Shown piece by piece: positions 26,028 through 34,014 of a stretch of DNA of 64,000 nt. The position numbers were made by a program, and so were the translations under genes. Position 1 is the stretch's first letter. Each line of letters opens with the position of its first letter. The stretch comes from Candidatus Cloacimonadota bacterium (GTDB lineage: Bacteria > Muiribacteriota > UBA6191): positions 62,001-126,000 of the forward strand of contig JAGSHD010000011.1 in NCBI GenBank assembly GCA_023954715.1. Reading direction: 5' to 3'. Below the pieces are notes generated by a model that saw only the letters and a list, made by a program, of their open reading frames with translations, did no database searches and was not told the origin of the DNA.

Positions 26028-27176
26028 TCAAAGAGGATTGTTTTGTTTGTATACTTTTATTGGGTAATGGAGATTAGCTCCAAAGCCTTTAATTTTTTCT
26101 AATTGCTCCATAGATATTTTTTCATTGCGCGCTACAAGAATTCCTCCATCAGGAGTATGAATATCTTCTTTGAGGATCATATTAATTGCAAGTGTTTTTG
26201 ATGTTACTTCTAACTCTTCCCAGTCCTTATTTTGCTTAATAATTTTTTCGAAGTCATGCAGATATTTTGAGTCGTATAACCCTGAATCAAACAAAATTGT
26301 TTTAGTTAAATTTGGGGGAGTATTTTGCAATAATAGTTTTTTATAGTCCATTACTAATTTGATTATTCTTGATGAGATAGGGATTTGTGAAAGACAGGTT
26401 ACATCAGCAGGGAAGTTGGAGCCGTCCAGCCCTTTAGCTATGAATAAAAGAGATCGTGAAATAGATTGTAACACCACATTATCGGGAATAGTTTCTAAGC
26501 TTATTTTTTGAATCGACATGAAAAAATCCTGATTATGTTTTTCATCCAAGTTGCCACCTGCCAATATAAACTCACAGAGCTCAGTTGATAAGTCTATGAA
26601 AATTAGAGGTAAAAGCTGCACAACAAGTGAAATTTCTTTTATTTGAAGTTTAGATAGTTTTATAGTCTTTAAAAAATCATGAGTAATTATTGAGATGTGA
26701 TCACAATATGAAAAGATGTTGGGTTTATACTTTCTAAGTCGGTTGTTATAGATTTGTGAAAACTCGATGAGAGTTTGCAAAGACTCCACATTCTGTTGTT
26801 TGATAGAGTTATATTGTTTAATAGCATTTCGGATCGTTTTTGCAAAATTTGCTATGGGGCAGGGTTTTTTTAAATACGCAAAAATATTGGCAGTATTAAC
26901 AGCATTTTGAGTAGCTTGTTGGGTAAAATCAGAGGTTAAGATGATTCGTACTGTTCGAGGAGATAGTAAGTTGACTTGCTCTAGGAGTTGAATGCCATCC
27001 ATTTCTGGCATGTGAATATCTGTGATGATTACTGCAAACTCTGTTTTCTCTTTAATAATCAGGAGAGCTTCTGCTGCTGACTCAGCTGTGGTTACATCAA
27101 AGTGATTTTGAAGTAACTCTTGAATGGACATGAGAAAAAGTTCTTCATCATCTACGATAAGGATTTTTGGTTTCAT
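26028..27176 (-). CDS. Response regulator with degenerate HD-GYP output domain
   Basis: A 382-residue protein. Residues 1-120 form an intact receiver (phospho-acceptor D53 in IITDIHMPEMDG, K in YLKKP). The rest aligns by order with an HD-GYP c-di-GMP phosphodiesterase: the place of LLHDIGK reads LLPLIFIDL, the place of HHExxDGSGYP reads AKGLDGSNFP, the place of IPLxARI reads IPISSRIIKLVMDYKKLL. The C-terminal domain typical of such regulators (DIHTPDGGILVARNEKI) is present. The HD pair, the HH pair and GYP are lost, so it should be enzymatically dead and may act as a binding or switch protein. Its 5' region carries an unusual leader element shared with the cNMP-domain gene. Confidence 0.8.
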   Translation of the reverse strand: MKPKILIVDDEELFLMSIQELLQNHFDVTTAESAAEALLIIKEKTEFAVIITDIHMPEMDGIQLLEQVNLLSPRTVRIILTSDFTQQATQNAVNTANIFAYLKKPCPIANFAKTIRNAIKQYNSIKQQNVESLQTLIEFSQIYNNRLRKYKPNIFSYCDHISIITHDFLKTIKLSKLQIKEISLVVQLLPLIFIDLSTELCEFILAGGNLDEKHNQDFFMSIQKISLETIPDNVVLQSISRSLLFIAKGLDGSNFPADVTCLSQIPISSRIIKLVMDYKKLLLQNTPPNLTKTILFDSGLYDSKYLHDFEKIIKQNKDWEELEVTSKTLAINMILKEDIHTPDGGILVARNEKISMEQLEKIKGFGANLHYPIKVYKQNNPL

Positions 27177-27252
27177 ATTGGCTCCCGTTTTTTAGTGTAT
27201 ACTATAAGCATAGGATAATAAAAGAAAGATGGCTAAGTAAATTGAATTATTC

Positions 27253-27469
27253 AAGTGGTTTCTTTGATAAAAGTTACGAAAGATACATGCTTTTCGTAGT
27301 TTTTGTTTTATTGATGCGGATTAGCTCATCATCATCTTTTGTGTTTAAAGCTCTTTTCGAGTAATCCACTACACTTCAATAGCTTTAAACACAAAATCTA
27401 ATAGTGATCAAAAACCTAGATTTAATCTATGTTTGTAAATATTTTTTTAAATTATAGCTGAATAGTTAC
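27253..27469 (-). promoter_or_regulatory. Leader element A (candidate structured RNA and promoter)
   Basis: This lies in the 300-bp region 5' of the degenerate HD-GYP regulator. At 27450-27469 (plus strand AATTATAGCTGAATAGTTAC) is a block identical in 19 of 20 positions to one 5' of the cNMP-domain gene; read on the minus strand it contains TATAAT. Downstream in the transcript comes a segment related to the other copy, with a hairpin at 27276-27297 (ACGAAAG / CTTTTCGT) and a longer-range pairing of AGTGGTT (27254-27260) with AATCCACT (27363-27370, one bulge). No gene is seen in this spacer. Confidence 0.5.
27337..27396. repeat. 16-bp perfect inverted repeat inside leader A
   Basis: TTTTGTGTTTAAAGCT (27337-27352) and its exact reverse complement AGCTTTAAACACAAAA (27381-27396) are separated by 28 bp. 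It is absent from leader B. No T run follows on the minus strand, so it is not a simple terminator. Confidence 0.85.
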
Positions 27470-27476
27470 AGTAAAT

Positions 27477-27827
27477 TTATCTTTTTACATAAAGCTTGAT
27501 TTCATCTAAGTCAAGCTCTTCTGTGAAACGGGCAGACTCTACTCCAACTTTAATTTTAGAGAGTTTAAACTGTTTTTTTGTTTCTACAGCAATCATATTT
27601 GCAAATGCCTCTAATGTATTTGTTTGGTTTTCTGAAGCTAGATGCCTTAGAAAAGAAATTACCTCAGAGTAATTTACACCATCTTTCAGATCATCAGTTT
27701 GTTGAATCTTCTTAAAGTCGTAGTACAAATGGGTATCTACATAAACTTCTTGTTCTAACATTTTTTCTTGATCTGTAATCCCGATATTTGCATTTACGCG
27801 TATCCCGCTTAAAGATATTTTATCCAT
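27477..27827 (-). CDS. folB: Dihydroneopterin aldolase-like protein
   Basis: I place the start at the ATG at 27827 (116 residues), which has a good GGAGAA ribosome site and gives the family N-terminus MDKISLSGIRVNANIGITDQ. The longer open frame would overlap the upstream gene. Conserved features are IGITDQEK near the pterin site, NYSEVISFLRHLA and the TLEAFANMIA segment with the conserved Glu. FolB converts dihydroneopterin to 6-hydroxymethyl-dihydropterin in folate synthesis. The catalytic Lys near the C-terminus is plausible (LSKIKVGVESAR). No other folate genes are adjacent. Confidence 0.85.
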   Translation of the reverse strand: MDKISLSGIRVNANIGITDQEKMLEQEVYVDTHLYYDFKKIQQTDDLKDGVNYSEVISFLRHLASENQTNTLEAFANMIAVETKKQFKLSKIKVGVESARFTEELDLDEIKLYVKR

Positions 27828-27868
27828 ATTTTCTCCAAATTGTATTGTAAGTTTTTTTCTAATTAAAC

Positions 27869-30166
27869 TTAAAAGACTAGTTTCATAGTTGCTGGTGACA
27901 TGCACTCTTCATCGCTACAGGCTTGTGTTATAAAGTTGAGCTGAAAACTCTTTTTTACATTTAAAAATTGAACCGGTATGTTTATTTGAAAGGTACCATC
28001 AAAAACATCAATTTCTTCTTCTGCAAAGTCCATCTCGATGATTTCCGACTCAGGGTATTCAAACTTACCTAATTGTATAATGTCTTTTGACTGATTTGTA
28101 ACTGAAGTTGGGATCAAATAATCCTGTAAAGGTAAGTTACTGTTTATATGCCATCCGTCTTCAATTTCTACAGTAAGTTTGACTAAGTTACTTTCATAAA
28201 CTCCAGTGACTGATACAGGAAAGGCATGGGCCTTAGCATTTTTTGCTTTCCAAGGTTTTGTTTTGACTAGTGGAGTTAAGCTCTTTTTTACGGTTAAATA
28301 ATGGTCATATGCCTGTATAATACTAATGCTAGACATTGGGTTATGATTGGCAAAAGAAAAGTAAAAAGATAGGCTATTAAAGGCAGATGTTAAATCCTGT
28401 GGGCTTTTATTTACTTTTGCTATGTAAATCATATTTTGAATATGTACTGCAGCACTTGATGGCACAACATTATCGCTTTCACCAAGTTCTTTAGATAAGA
28501 GTTTTTCATGATCTATGCTTGTAAAGTAAAATCCATCTTCAGAGTTACTAAATAAAACTTTAACTTTGTTACTGAGTTGGGTTGCTAATGTGAATATTTT
28601 ACTGTTGTTAGTTATCTTATGGACTTCTAAGAGAGCTTGGATAAAAAAAGAGTAATCTGATAAAAAGGCTTTACTTTTTACCTTTGAAAATCTTGATGAA
28701 TGATACAGCTTTTCTTTGAGTATCATTTTGTTTTCTATAAATGAGATGGTTTTTAAGGCTTGATCCATATACTCTTTGTTGTTAAAGACGATTGATGCTT
28801 TGGCAAAAGCTCGAATCATTAAGCCATTCCAATCAACTAAAATTTTGTCATCAAGTAATGGCCATTCTCTTTTTTCTCTATATTGCCGTAGTTTATCTAA
28901 TATAGCTTTTTGGCTTGAAGTTTTTATAAAGGGACTTTTTAAAAAAGCAATATTGTGATTGGTGTCTTCGCCTAATTCAGAAGTGAAGTTTCCTTGTTTT
29001 TTAATATTGTAGAGCTGGTTAAACTCTAGCGCCTCTTTTTGTGATAAAACTTGCTTAACCTCTTGTTGAGTAAAGAGGTAAAACTTTCCTTCTTCGCCTT
29101 CACTATCTGCGTCAAAGGCGCTATAGAAGCCACCTTCTTTTTGACTCATATCTCTTTTGATGAAGTTTAGGGTTTCTGTGGCAACTTGTTTGAAAAAATC
29201 ATTTTTGGTGAGTTCATAAAGTAGGGTGTAGTTATACGCTAACTGGGCATTATCATATAGCATTTTTTCGAAATGAGGGAGTAGCCATTTTCCATCAGTG
29301 GAGTAGCGCGCAAATCCCCCACCAATTTGATCATAGATTCCACCTAATGCCATTTTTGTCATTAAGCTTTCAACTAAGGCTAGTAGCTTGGGGTCTTTAA
29401 CTATAAAGTGAGAGCTCAAGATATACTCTAATAATTTATGGGGTGGAAACTTTGGGCCATTTGTTTCAACTGAGATAAAATGTTCTAAACGGTGTTTTAG
29501 ACTTTTAATAATTTTAGTTTTTGGATGAAGAGTAGGTTTGACTTTATAGACCTTTTGGTTAGAAAGCTCTTTGATTTTGTCACTAATTTGATTGGCTTGT
29601 TTTTGAACTTCTTTTGGTTGCTCCTCATAGACCTTGGCTAGTTCATTTAGGGAGGCGATAAATTCATTTTTTGGAATATATGTAGCGGCGTACCATGGCT
29701 GTTTGTCGGCATTTAACCACAGTGAGTTGGGCCAACCACCATGACCACGCTTAATGATTTGTGTGGCACTCATGTAAACAGAGTCAATATCAGGTCGCTC
29801 TTCTCTGTCTACTTTTATAGCAATATAATGTTTATTTAATACTTGCGCTACATCTTCTTTTTCAAAAGACTCTTGCTCCATGACATGGCACCAGTGACAG
29901 CTAGAGTAGCCGATGGAAAGAAAAATGGGCTTGTTTTCTTTTTTGGCTTTGGCAAAGGCTTCTTCTCCCCAAGGATACCAATCAACAGGGTTTTTACAAT
30001 GTTGAAGAAGATATGGGCTTTTTTCAAATACTAAGCGATTGTATTGGGTACCTCCATCTTTTGGGAGCTTAGAGATGATCTCTTGGCTTGGAAACTTATT
30101 ATTTGAATGTACTAAGGAAGTGATCATAATAAAGATAAAAAGAATAATGTTAAATTTCATGTGCAT
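27869..30166 (-). CDS. Exported DUF255 (YyaL-type) thioredoxin-fold protein with C-terminal DsbD-alpha-like domain
   Basis: A 765-residue protein with a signal peptide (about 1-21). Residues about 40-200 form the DUF255 thioredoxin-like domain: [18 protein letters not shown] and a CHWC motif (C90, C93), followed by [11 protein letters not shown]. Residues about 230-640 form the alpha/alpha-barrel typical of YyaL/SPATA20. Residues about 655-765 resemble the DsbD N-terminal domain (DGWHINSN, then [12 protein letters not shown]). Intracellular YyaL proteins usually lack both signal peptide and this C-terminal domain. A periplasmic thiol-redox or glycan-related role is inferred. It lies 41 bp upstream of folB. 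Confidence 0.85.
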   Translation of the reverse strand: MHMKFNIILFIFIMITSLVHSNNKFPSQEIISKLPKDGGTQYNRLVFEKSPYLLQHCKNPVDWYPWGEEAFAKAKKENKPIFLSIGYSSCHWCHVMEQESFEKEDVAQVLNKHYIAIKVDREERPDIDSVYMSATQIIKRGHGGWPNSLWLNADKQPWYAATYIPKNEFIASLNELAKVYEEQPKEVQKQANQISDKIKELSNQKVYKVKPTLHPKTKIIKSLKHRLEHFISVETNGPKFPPHKLLEYILSSHFIVKDPKLLALVESLMTKMALGGIYDQIGGGFARYSTDGKWLLPHFEKMLYDNAQLAYNYTLLYELTKNDFFKQVATETLNFIKRDMSQKEGGFYSAFDADSEGEEGKFYLFTQQEVKQVLSQKEALEFNQLYNIKKQGNFTSELGEDTNHNIAFLKSPFIKTSSQKAILDKLRQYREKREWPLLDDKILVDWNGLMIRAFAKASIVFNNKEYMDQALKTISFIENKMILKEKLYHSSRFSKVKSKAFLSDYSFFIQALLEVHKITNNSKIFTLATQLSNKVKVLFSNSEDGFYFTSIDHEKLLSKELGESDNVVPSSAAVHIQNMIYIAKVNKSPQDLTSAFNSLSFYFSFANHNPMSSISIIQAYDHYLTVKKSLTPLVKTKPWKAKNAKAHAFPVSVTGVYESNLVKLTVEIEDGWHINSNLPLQDYLIPTSVTNQSKDIIQLGKFEYPESEIIEMDFAEEEIDVFDGTFQINIPVQFLNVKKSFQLNFITQACSDEECMSPATMKLVF

Positions 30167-30474
30167 CCCATTGGATTGAATAAGCTAAAAATCAAAAACA
30201 ACATTCAATTTTGCATAGTTTAAGGATCATTTCAAGATTTGTAGATGATTATTGTAAAAAGTAAAGTTATTTTGTGCTTGTCCCAAAGTGTTTAAAATTT
30301 ATACTTTGGGAGAACTAAAGCAAAAAAACTCCCAAATATTGAGAGTTTTTAAATTTGTTAGATACAGGTATCTTAGAACAGATGACGTTCACCCACAAAT
30401 GAGTGAACGTCATTGCTTTAAGATAGAACTTCGTACAGGTAACAAATCTGTACTTAACAACTTAGTGGCTGTTT
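30167..30474. other. Intergenic with terminator and a long hairpin
   Basis: A 308-bp spacer between two minus-strand genes. It contains a perfect 11-bp stem (ATGACGTTCAC / GTGAACGTCAT, 30382-30413, ten-base loop) and, further along the minus transcript, a T-rich terminator (30322-30350). An open frame on the plus strand (30288-30491) runs through both hairpins and is not believable. Confidence 0.6.
30322..30350 (-). terminator. Rho-independent terminator for the DUF481 gene
   Basis: Read on the minus strand: AAAAACTC, an 11-base loop, then GAGTTTTTTT. It is about 125 bases downstream of the DUF481 stop. Confidence 0.65.
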
Positions 30475-31533
30475 TTAGAATTTGTAACTAATGCTTGTTG
30501 TTATGATCGTATCTAACTTTTTGATTCCAGGTAGTACTTGTGCTTGGTATTTTTCATGTAAACTTAGCTTTAGATCAGATACCTTGGTAAGTGGTGTAGA
30601 AATTGAAAATCTACCATCAGCTTTTAAGTTACCACTTAAATCTTTGAAATCAGGGTATAAGTTGATGTTTGCACTGAAGCTAGACTCTTTGAATATTGGC
30701 TTTAAGTAGTTTGCTGATACTAAAGCACTAACGGTGCTATCTTTGGTACCGTTATCTCGAACCTCTTTATCTAAAGTTAAACCATAACTATATTCTAACT
30801 TATGCTCTGCTGTGTTAAAGATTGTTTTACCCATACCAAAACCAAGTACCGATCTCATATCGATTAACTTAATCTTGTCATACTCTAAACTAGATAATAA
30901 GAAAAAGAAGTTGGAATCTTTTGTTTTGAAATCAAATCGGGTAGCTAATTTAGCTCGATTCGCTGTTTCTTTACTAGCTGTTTCACCCTGAATAGAAGAT
31001 AAATCAATGTGAAATGTATCATGCTTTGAGTCTCTAACTGTTTTTAATAAAAAGTTAAACTTGGAATCTTCTGTGTTTCCGGTTTGTAGTAAGTATCCTA
31101 GATCTAAATTACCTGTCCAAACATTTTTATTTTCTAAGGCTATCTTGTCAGCAATATCTTTTTTATATTTACTTAGTGCAATAATAGAATGGATGTTTGA
31201 TTTTTTAAGATGGATCACTTCACCATTTGATATTTCTAAATCAATAAAGTGACTTTGTTGATTGCTTTGGCTTTTTCCTTCTATGTGGCTTCCGTCAGCT
31301 AGAAATATAATGTGATGATCTGGTAAATAAATTGATTGAACGTTATTCCAAGGAATGTTTAAAGTTCCACCAAAATATTGAGCCTGCACGCTAGAGTTTT
31401 CATACTGAAAATTACTCACATCAATCGTGTTTCCGTTTGATAGGTTTAAGTGTGCAGATTCTGAAAAAAGAGTCTGCGATAAGACAATATTCACAGCTGC
31501 AAATAAGAGCACCTTAATGATAAAGTTTTTCAT
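30475..31533 (-). CDS. DUF481 outer-membrane beta-barrel protein
   Basis: A 352-residue protein: signal peptide (about 1-25), an N-terminal beta-rich domain (about 28-120, including FLADGSHIEG), then a DUF481 barrel at about 135-352. Barrel signatures are NLDLGYLLQTGNTEDSKFN at its start, strands of the form RFDFKTKDSNFFFLLSS, and the C-terminal ISYKF with terminal Phe. DUF481 proteins (YdiY-like) sit in the outer membrane and are often induced by stress; a transport role is unproven. The transcript ends at a clear terminator. Confidence 0.85.
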   Translation of the reverse strand: MKNFIIKVLLFAAVNIVLSQTLFSESAHLNLSNGNTIDVSNFQYENSSVQAQYFGGTLNIPWNNVQSIYLPDHHIIFLADGSHIEGKSQSNQQSHFIDLEISNGEVIHLKKSNIHSIIALSKYKKDIADKIALENKNVWTGNLDLGYLLQTGNTEDSKFNFLLKTVRDSKHDTFHIDLSSIQGETASKETANRAKLATRFDFKTKDSNFFFLLSSLEYDKIKLIDMRSVLGFGMGKTIFNTAEHKLEYSYGLTLDKEVRDNGTKDSTVSALVSANYLKPIFKESSFSANINLYPDFKDLSGNLKADGRFSISTPLTKVSDLKLSLHEKYQAQVLPGIKKLDTIITTSISYKF

Positions 31534-31838
31534 AATAGTCCTTTAGTAGTTATTAATTTTTATTTATAAATGGCGAATAAATCGAACAAAAAGTGGATTA
31601 TAGGGATAAAAGTGTATGGTTTCAATTAGTTTTTAAAAAAGTACAATATTTTTTTGGCCATAATCTACTCTTTATGTTTTGTGTATTCTAAAATATCCAA
31701 TTTAGACATTATTTGTTAAGAAATGACAAATAAAAACCGAATGATACAAGTAGAACCTTAGTACATTTCTGAGGTTTTTCTAAGCAACTATTTGTTCATT
31801 GATTTTAGTTGCTTTCTACTGTTCGGATTGTAAAAAAT
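31534..31838. other. Divergent intergenic region with two tandem hairpins
   Basis: A 305-bp spacer. On the plus strand, AACCTTAG / CTGAGGTT followed by TTT (31754-31779) looks like a terminator or attenuator, and it is followed at once by a perfect 9-bp inverted repeat AAGCAACTA / TAGTTGCTT (31782-31814). Both lie upstream of the gene starting at 31839, where no plus-strand gene precedes them. Confidence 0.55.
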
Positions 31839-32426
31839 ATGAAAAAATTTCGGTACATTGTGTTTATTTTGGCATTGAGTACAGGCTTAGAAGCCAAAGA
31901 AAAAGGCACTTTCAATGGAATTGTTCCTAATGGGCTTACTTTACATCCAACCTATAGACAATTAAAGGGTTTTAAACGAGCTAAGGGTGCAGTAATTTCT
32001 TATGTTGATTTAAACAATAAAAGTCATAGCCAAAAAGATATCTATAATTTTTATTACGATCGACCTAGATTAGCAAAGTTTTCCTCTTATAAAATTACTC
32101 AGTTAAAGGCAGAGTGGGAAAACAGGAGTTATGGAGAACAAGGCAGTTACACTTCTGCTGCCTTTGGTGTGAATCGTTTGATTATTGGGGATACCATCAA
32201 ATCTTATATGAACAATCTAGGAACAGATGCCAAAAACTCTTTTAAGCCATATTTAGAGTTTAGAATGGGATACAAGTTAGCAGATCAAGCATTGTTTGGA
32301 TTAGCAGTGAATGGACAATTAAGTTATACATTGTCTGACGATTATCGCTTCAAAAATAATTTACCAAACGGCTTTCATAAAATCCCATTAAAAGGATTTA
32401 AAGCAGATATTAGTTTTCGCTTTTAA
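31839..32426 (+). CDS. Putative outer-membrane protein of unknown function
   Basis: I place the start at the ATG at 31839 (195 residues), which gives a signal peptide, MKKFRYIVFILALSTGLEAK; the longer frame starts at a TTG. The mature part has alternating strands (LAVNGQLSYTLSDDYRF) and ends GFKADISFRF, a terminal Phe as in barrel proteins. I recognise no family. It converges on the cNMP-domain gene with 7 bp between stops. Two hairpins upstream suggest regulated expression. Confidence 0.55.
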   Translation: MKKFRYIVFILALSTGLEAKEKGTFNGIVPNGLTLHPTYRQLKGFKRAKGAVISYVDLNNKSHSQKDIYNFYYDRPRLAKFSSYKITQLKAEWENRSYGEQGSYTSAAFGVNRLIIGDTIKSYMNNLGTDAKNSFKPYLEFRMGYKLADQALFGLAVNGQLSYTLSDDYRFKNNLPNGFHKIPLKGFKADISFRF

Positions 32427-32433
32427 TCTTAGA

Positions 32434-33837
32434 TTAAGATTTTTTCATGTAAAGCTTATTTAAGTGATCTTTTAGGGTTGTAGCATCAACTTCTACTGAT
32501 TCTTTTAGTGACTTTGCTAGGGTGAGCTCGACTTGAGTAATTTGAGCATCTTTAGAAAACTTGTCTAATATTCGATTCAATTTTTTAAAGGCTCGCCTAT
32601 AGTTATTGTCACCTGTTGATAAAATAGCCAAATCGCGTTGAAAGTTTTCTAGTAAATGAACCATATATTCGTCTTCAACTTTTATTAAGTGGGTAATGGC
32701 TTTACATAGAAATAAATTTAGTCTAGGATTTTTCGCTCCAAAATCGTCAATTGTAGCAATAGGAATTTTAAAAACCCTCACAGGAGAGAGGGCACGCAAA
32801 TCAATGGTGTAAGTGCCATTGTAGGTTTTTGGAGAACAAAGTGGGTTTAGAAAGTTTACCAACTCGTTCGGTTTAGAGTGGACTACTGTTCTTTTTCCGT
32901 TAATTTCTGTCTCAAGTTTACCTTTTTTTAAAATTAAAAAATTTTTTTGAGGCTCACCCTGGACAGCTACATAACTATTTATATTGACAGTTTCTTCATA
33001 CTCTGGAGGTAGTATCTCCTCTTTGAAAACAAACTCATCTTGTGACTTTTCCAGATCAGGTACCTTGAATTTGATATCCGAAGATAAAGGAGGAACATTA
33101 CCTAATTCAGTAACAATCTTGTTTAACCAGTCCAAGTTTTTCGCTTGAGCCTTTGTTGTTAAAGACATTCTGAGTTTGTTAAAAATCATTTGATAAGAGT
33201 TGATTTTTGCAGCTAATGCAGAATGAAGCTTTTGAACATCGGAGATAGACTTTCTAATTTCATTGAGGCGATTTGCAAGGGTTATAGCTATAGAAAGGCC
33301 TAGTTTTGGACTAGCAATGATGGTATGACTAAAGGCTTTTGGATTGGTTGATATAGTAGAGACCTCTACCTCTCCAAGACACTTAATTGACGCATTTCTA
33401 ATGCCACTATAAATTGCAGCCATTTCTCCAAATTTTGCTCCTCTTCCTGATATATTTGAAATTAACTTTCCTTTTTCGTTTACATATCGTCGGGCGAGCT
33501 CAGGGTCTTCAATATTTGGAGTATCAGGGGTAACAAAGACTTGTACGATACCTTTTTTAAGAATAAATATCTGGCGAGCCGGCTCTCCCTGAAAAAAGAC
33601 AAACTCTCCAGCTTTATAGTTGGTACAAGGTAAAGAGCTACCAGTACTCTGGGTAGACTGTGCATCAGCATCATCTACTTCTAAGTCCATATAATCTAAC
33701 AATAAAATATTGTTAATCATACTGGCATTGAGCCGCGACCCCGTTTTATAGATCACGTTTTCTCTTTTAATATCAAAGACGTCTTGACGTAATATTTGTC
33801 CAGGACTTACTTTTTCAATAGGAGTTAACTTACTCAT
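32434..33837 (-). CDS. Protein with two cyclic-nucleotide-binding-like domains
   Basis: A 467-residue cytoplasmic protein. Residues about 70-165 form a cNMP-binding (CRP-like) beta-roll with the phosphate cassette FGEMAAIYSGIRNAS (E138, R147), so nucleotide binding is plausible. A second, diverged beta-roll lies at about 280-375 (YVAVQGEPQKNFLILKKGKL) but lacks the GE...R cassette. Helical segments connect and follow the domains, and there is no DNA-binding helix-turn-helix, so it is not a transcription factor of CRP type. It may be a regulatory or scaffold subunit. The leader shares an element with the degenerate HD-GYP gene. Confidence 0.8.
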   Translation of the reverse strand: MSKLTPIEKVSPGQILRQDVFDIKRENVIYKTGSRLNASMINNILLLDYMDLEVDDADAQSTQSTGSSLPCTNYKAGEFVFFQGEPARQIFILKKGIVQVFVTPDTPNIEDPELARRYVNEKGKLISNISGRGAKFGEMAAIYSGIRNASIKCLGEVEVSTISTNPKAFSHTIIASPKLGLSIAITLANRLNEIRKSISDVQKLHSALAAKINSYQMIFNKLRMSLTTKAQAKNLDWLNKIVTELGNVPPLSSDIKFKVPDLEKSQDEFVFKEEILPPEYEETVNINSYVAVQGEPQKNFLILKKGKLETEINGKRTVVHSKPNELVNFLNPLCSPKTYNGTYTIDLRALSPVRVFKIPIATIDDFGAKNPRLNLFLCKAITHLIKVEDEYMVHLLENFQRDLAILSTGDNNYRRAFKKLNRILDKFSKDAQITQVELTLAKSLKESVEVDATTLKDHLNKLYMKKS

Positions 33838-33870
33838 TTATTTCCCTCTAAAGATATTTTGTAATTCTTC

Positions 33871-33995
33871 AGGTGATCTCTTCGATAAAAGACGAGGAGC
33901 ATACAAGCTTTTCGCATTTTTTACTTTATTGATGAGCTAAACCTAAGTGTAATCACCTCTATAAATAAATTGAAAAATTATAGCTGAATCGTTAC
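33871..33995 (-). promoter_or_regulatory. Leader element B (candidate structured RNA and promoter)
   Basis: This lies 5' of the cNMP-domain gene. The block AATTATAGCTGAATCGTTAC (33976-33995, plus strand) repeats the one at 27450 with one mismatch. Downstream in the transcript, AGGTGAT (33871-33877) and ATCACCT (33952-33958) form a perfect closing stem around a hairpin CGAGGAGC / GCTTTTCG (33893-33914). The stems sit where leader A has its stems, but with different bases. Confidence 0.5.
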
Positions 33996-34014
33996 GATAT
34001 TTTTCTCTATTATA

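Noticed and set aside
30288..30491. A 67-codon plus-strand frame upstream of the DUF255 gene
   Set aside because: It passes through two hairpins of a terminator region and overlaps the end of the DUF481 gene.
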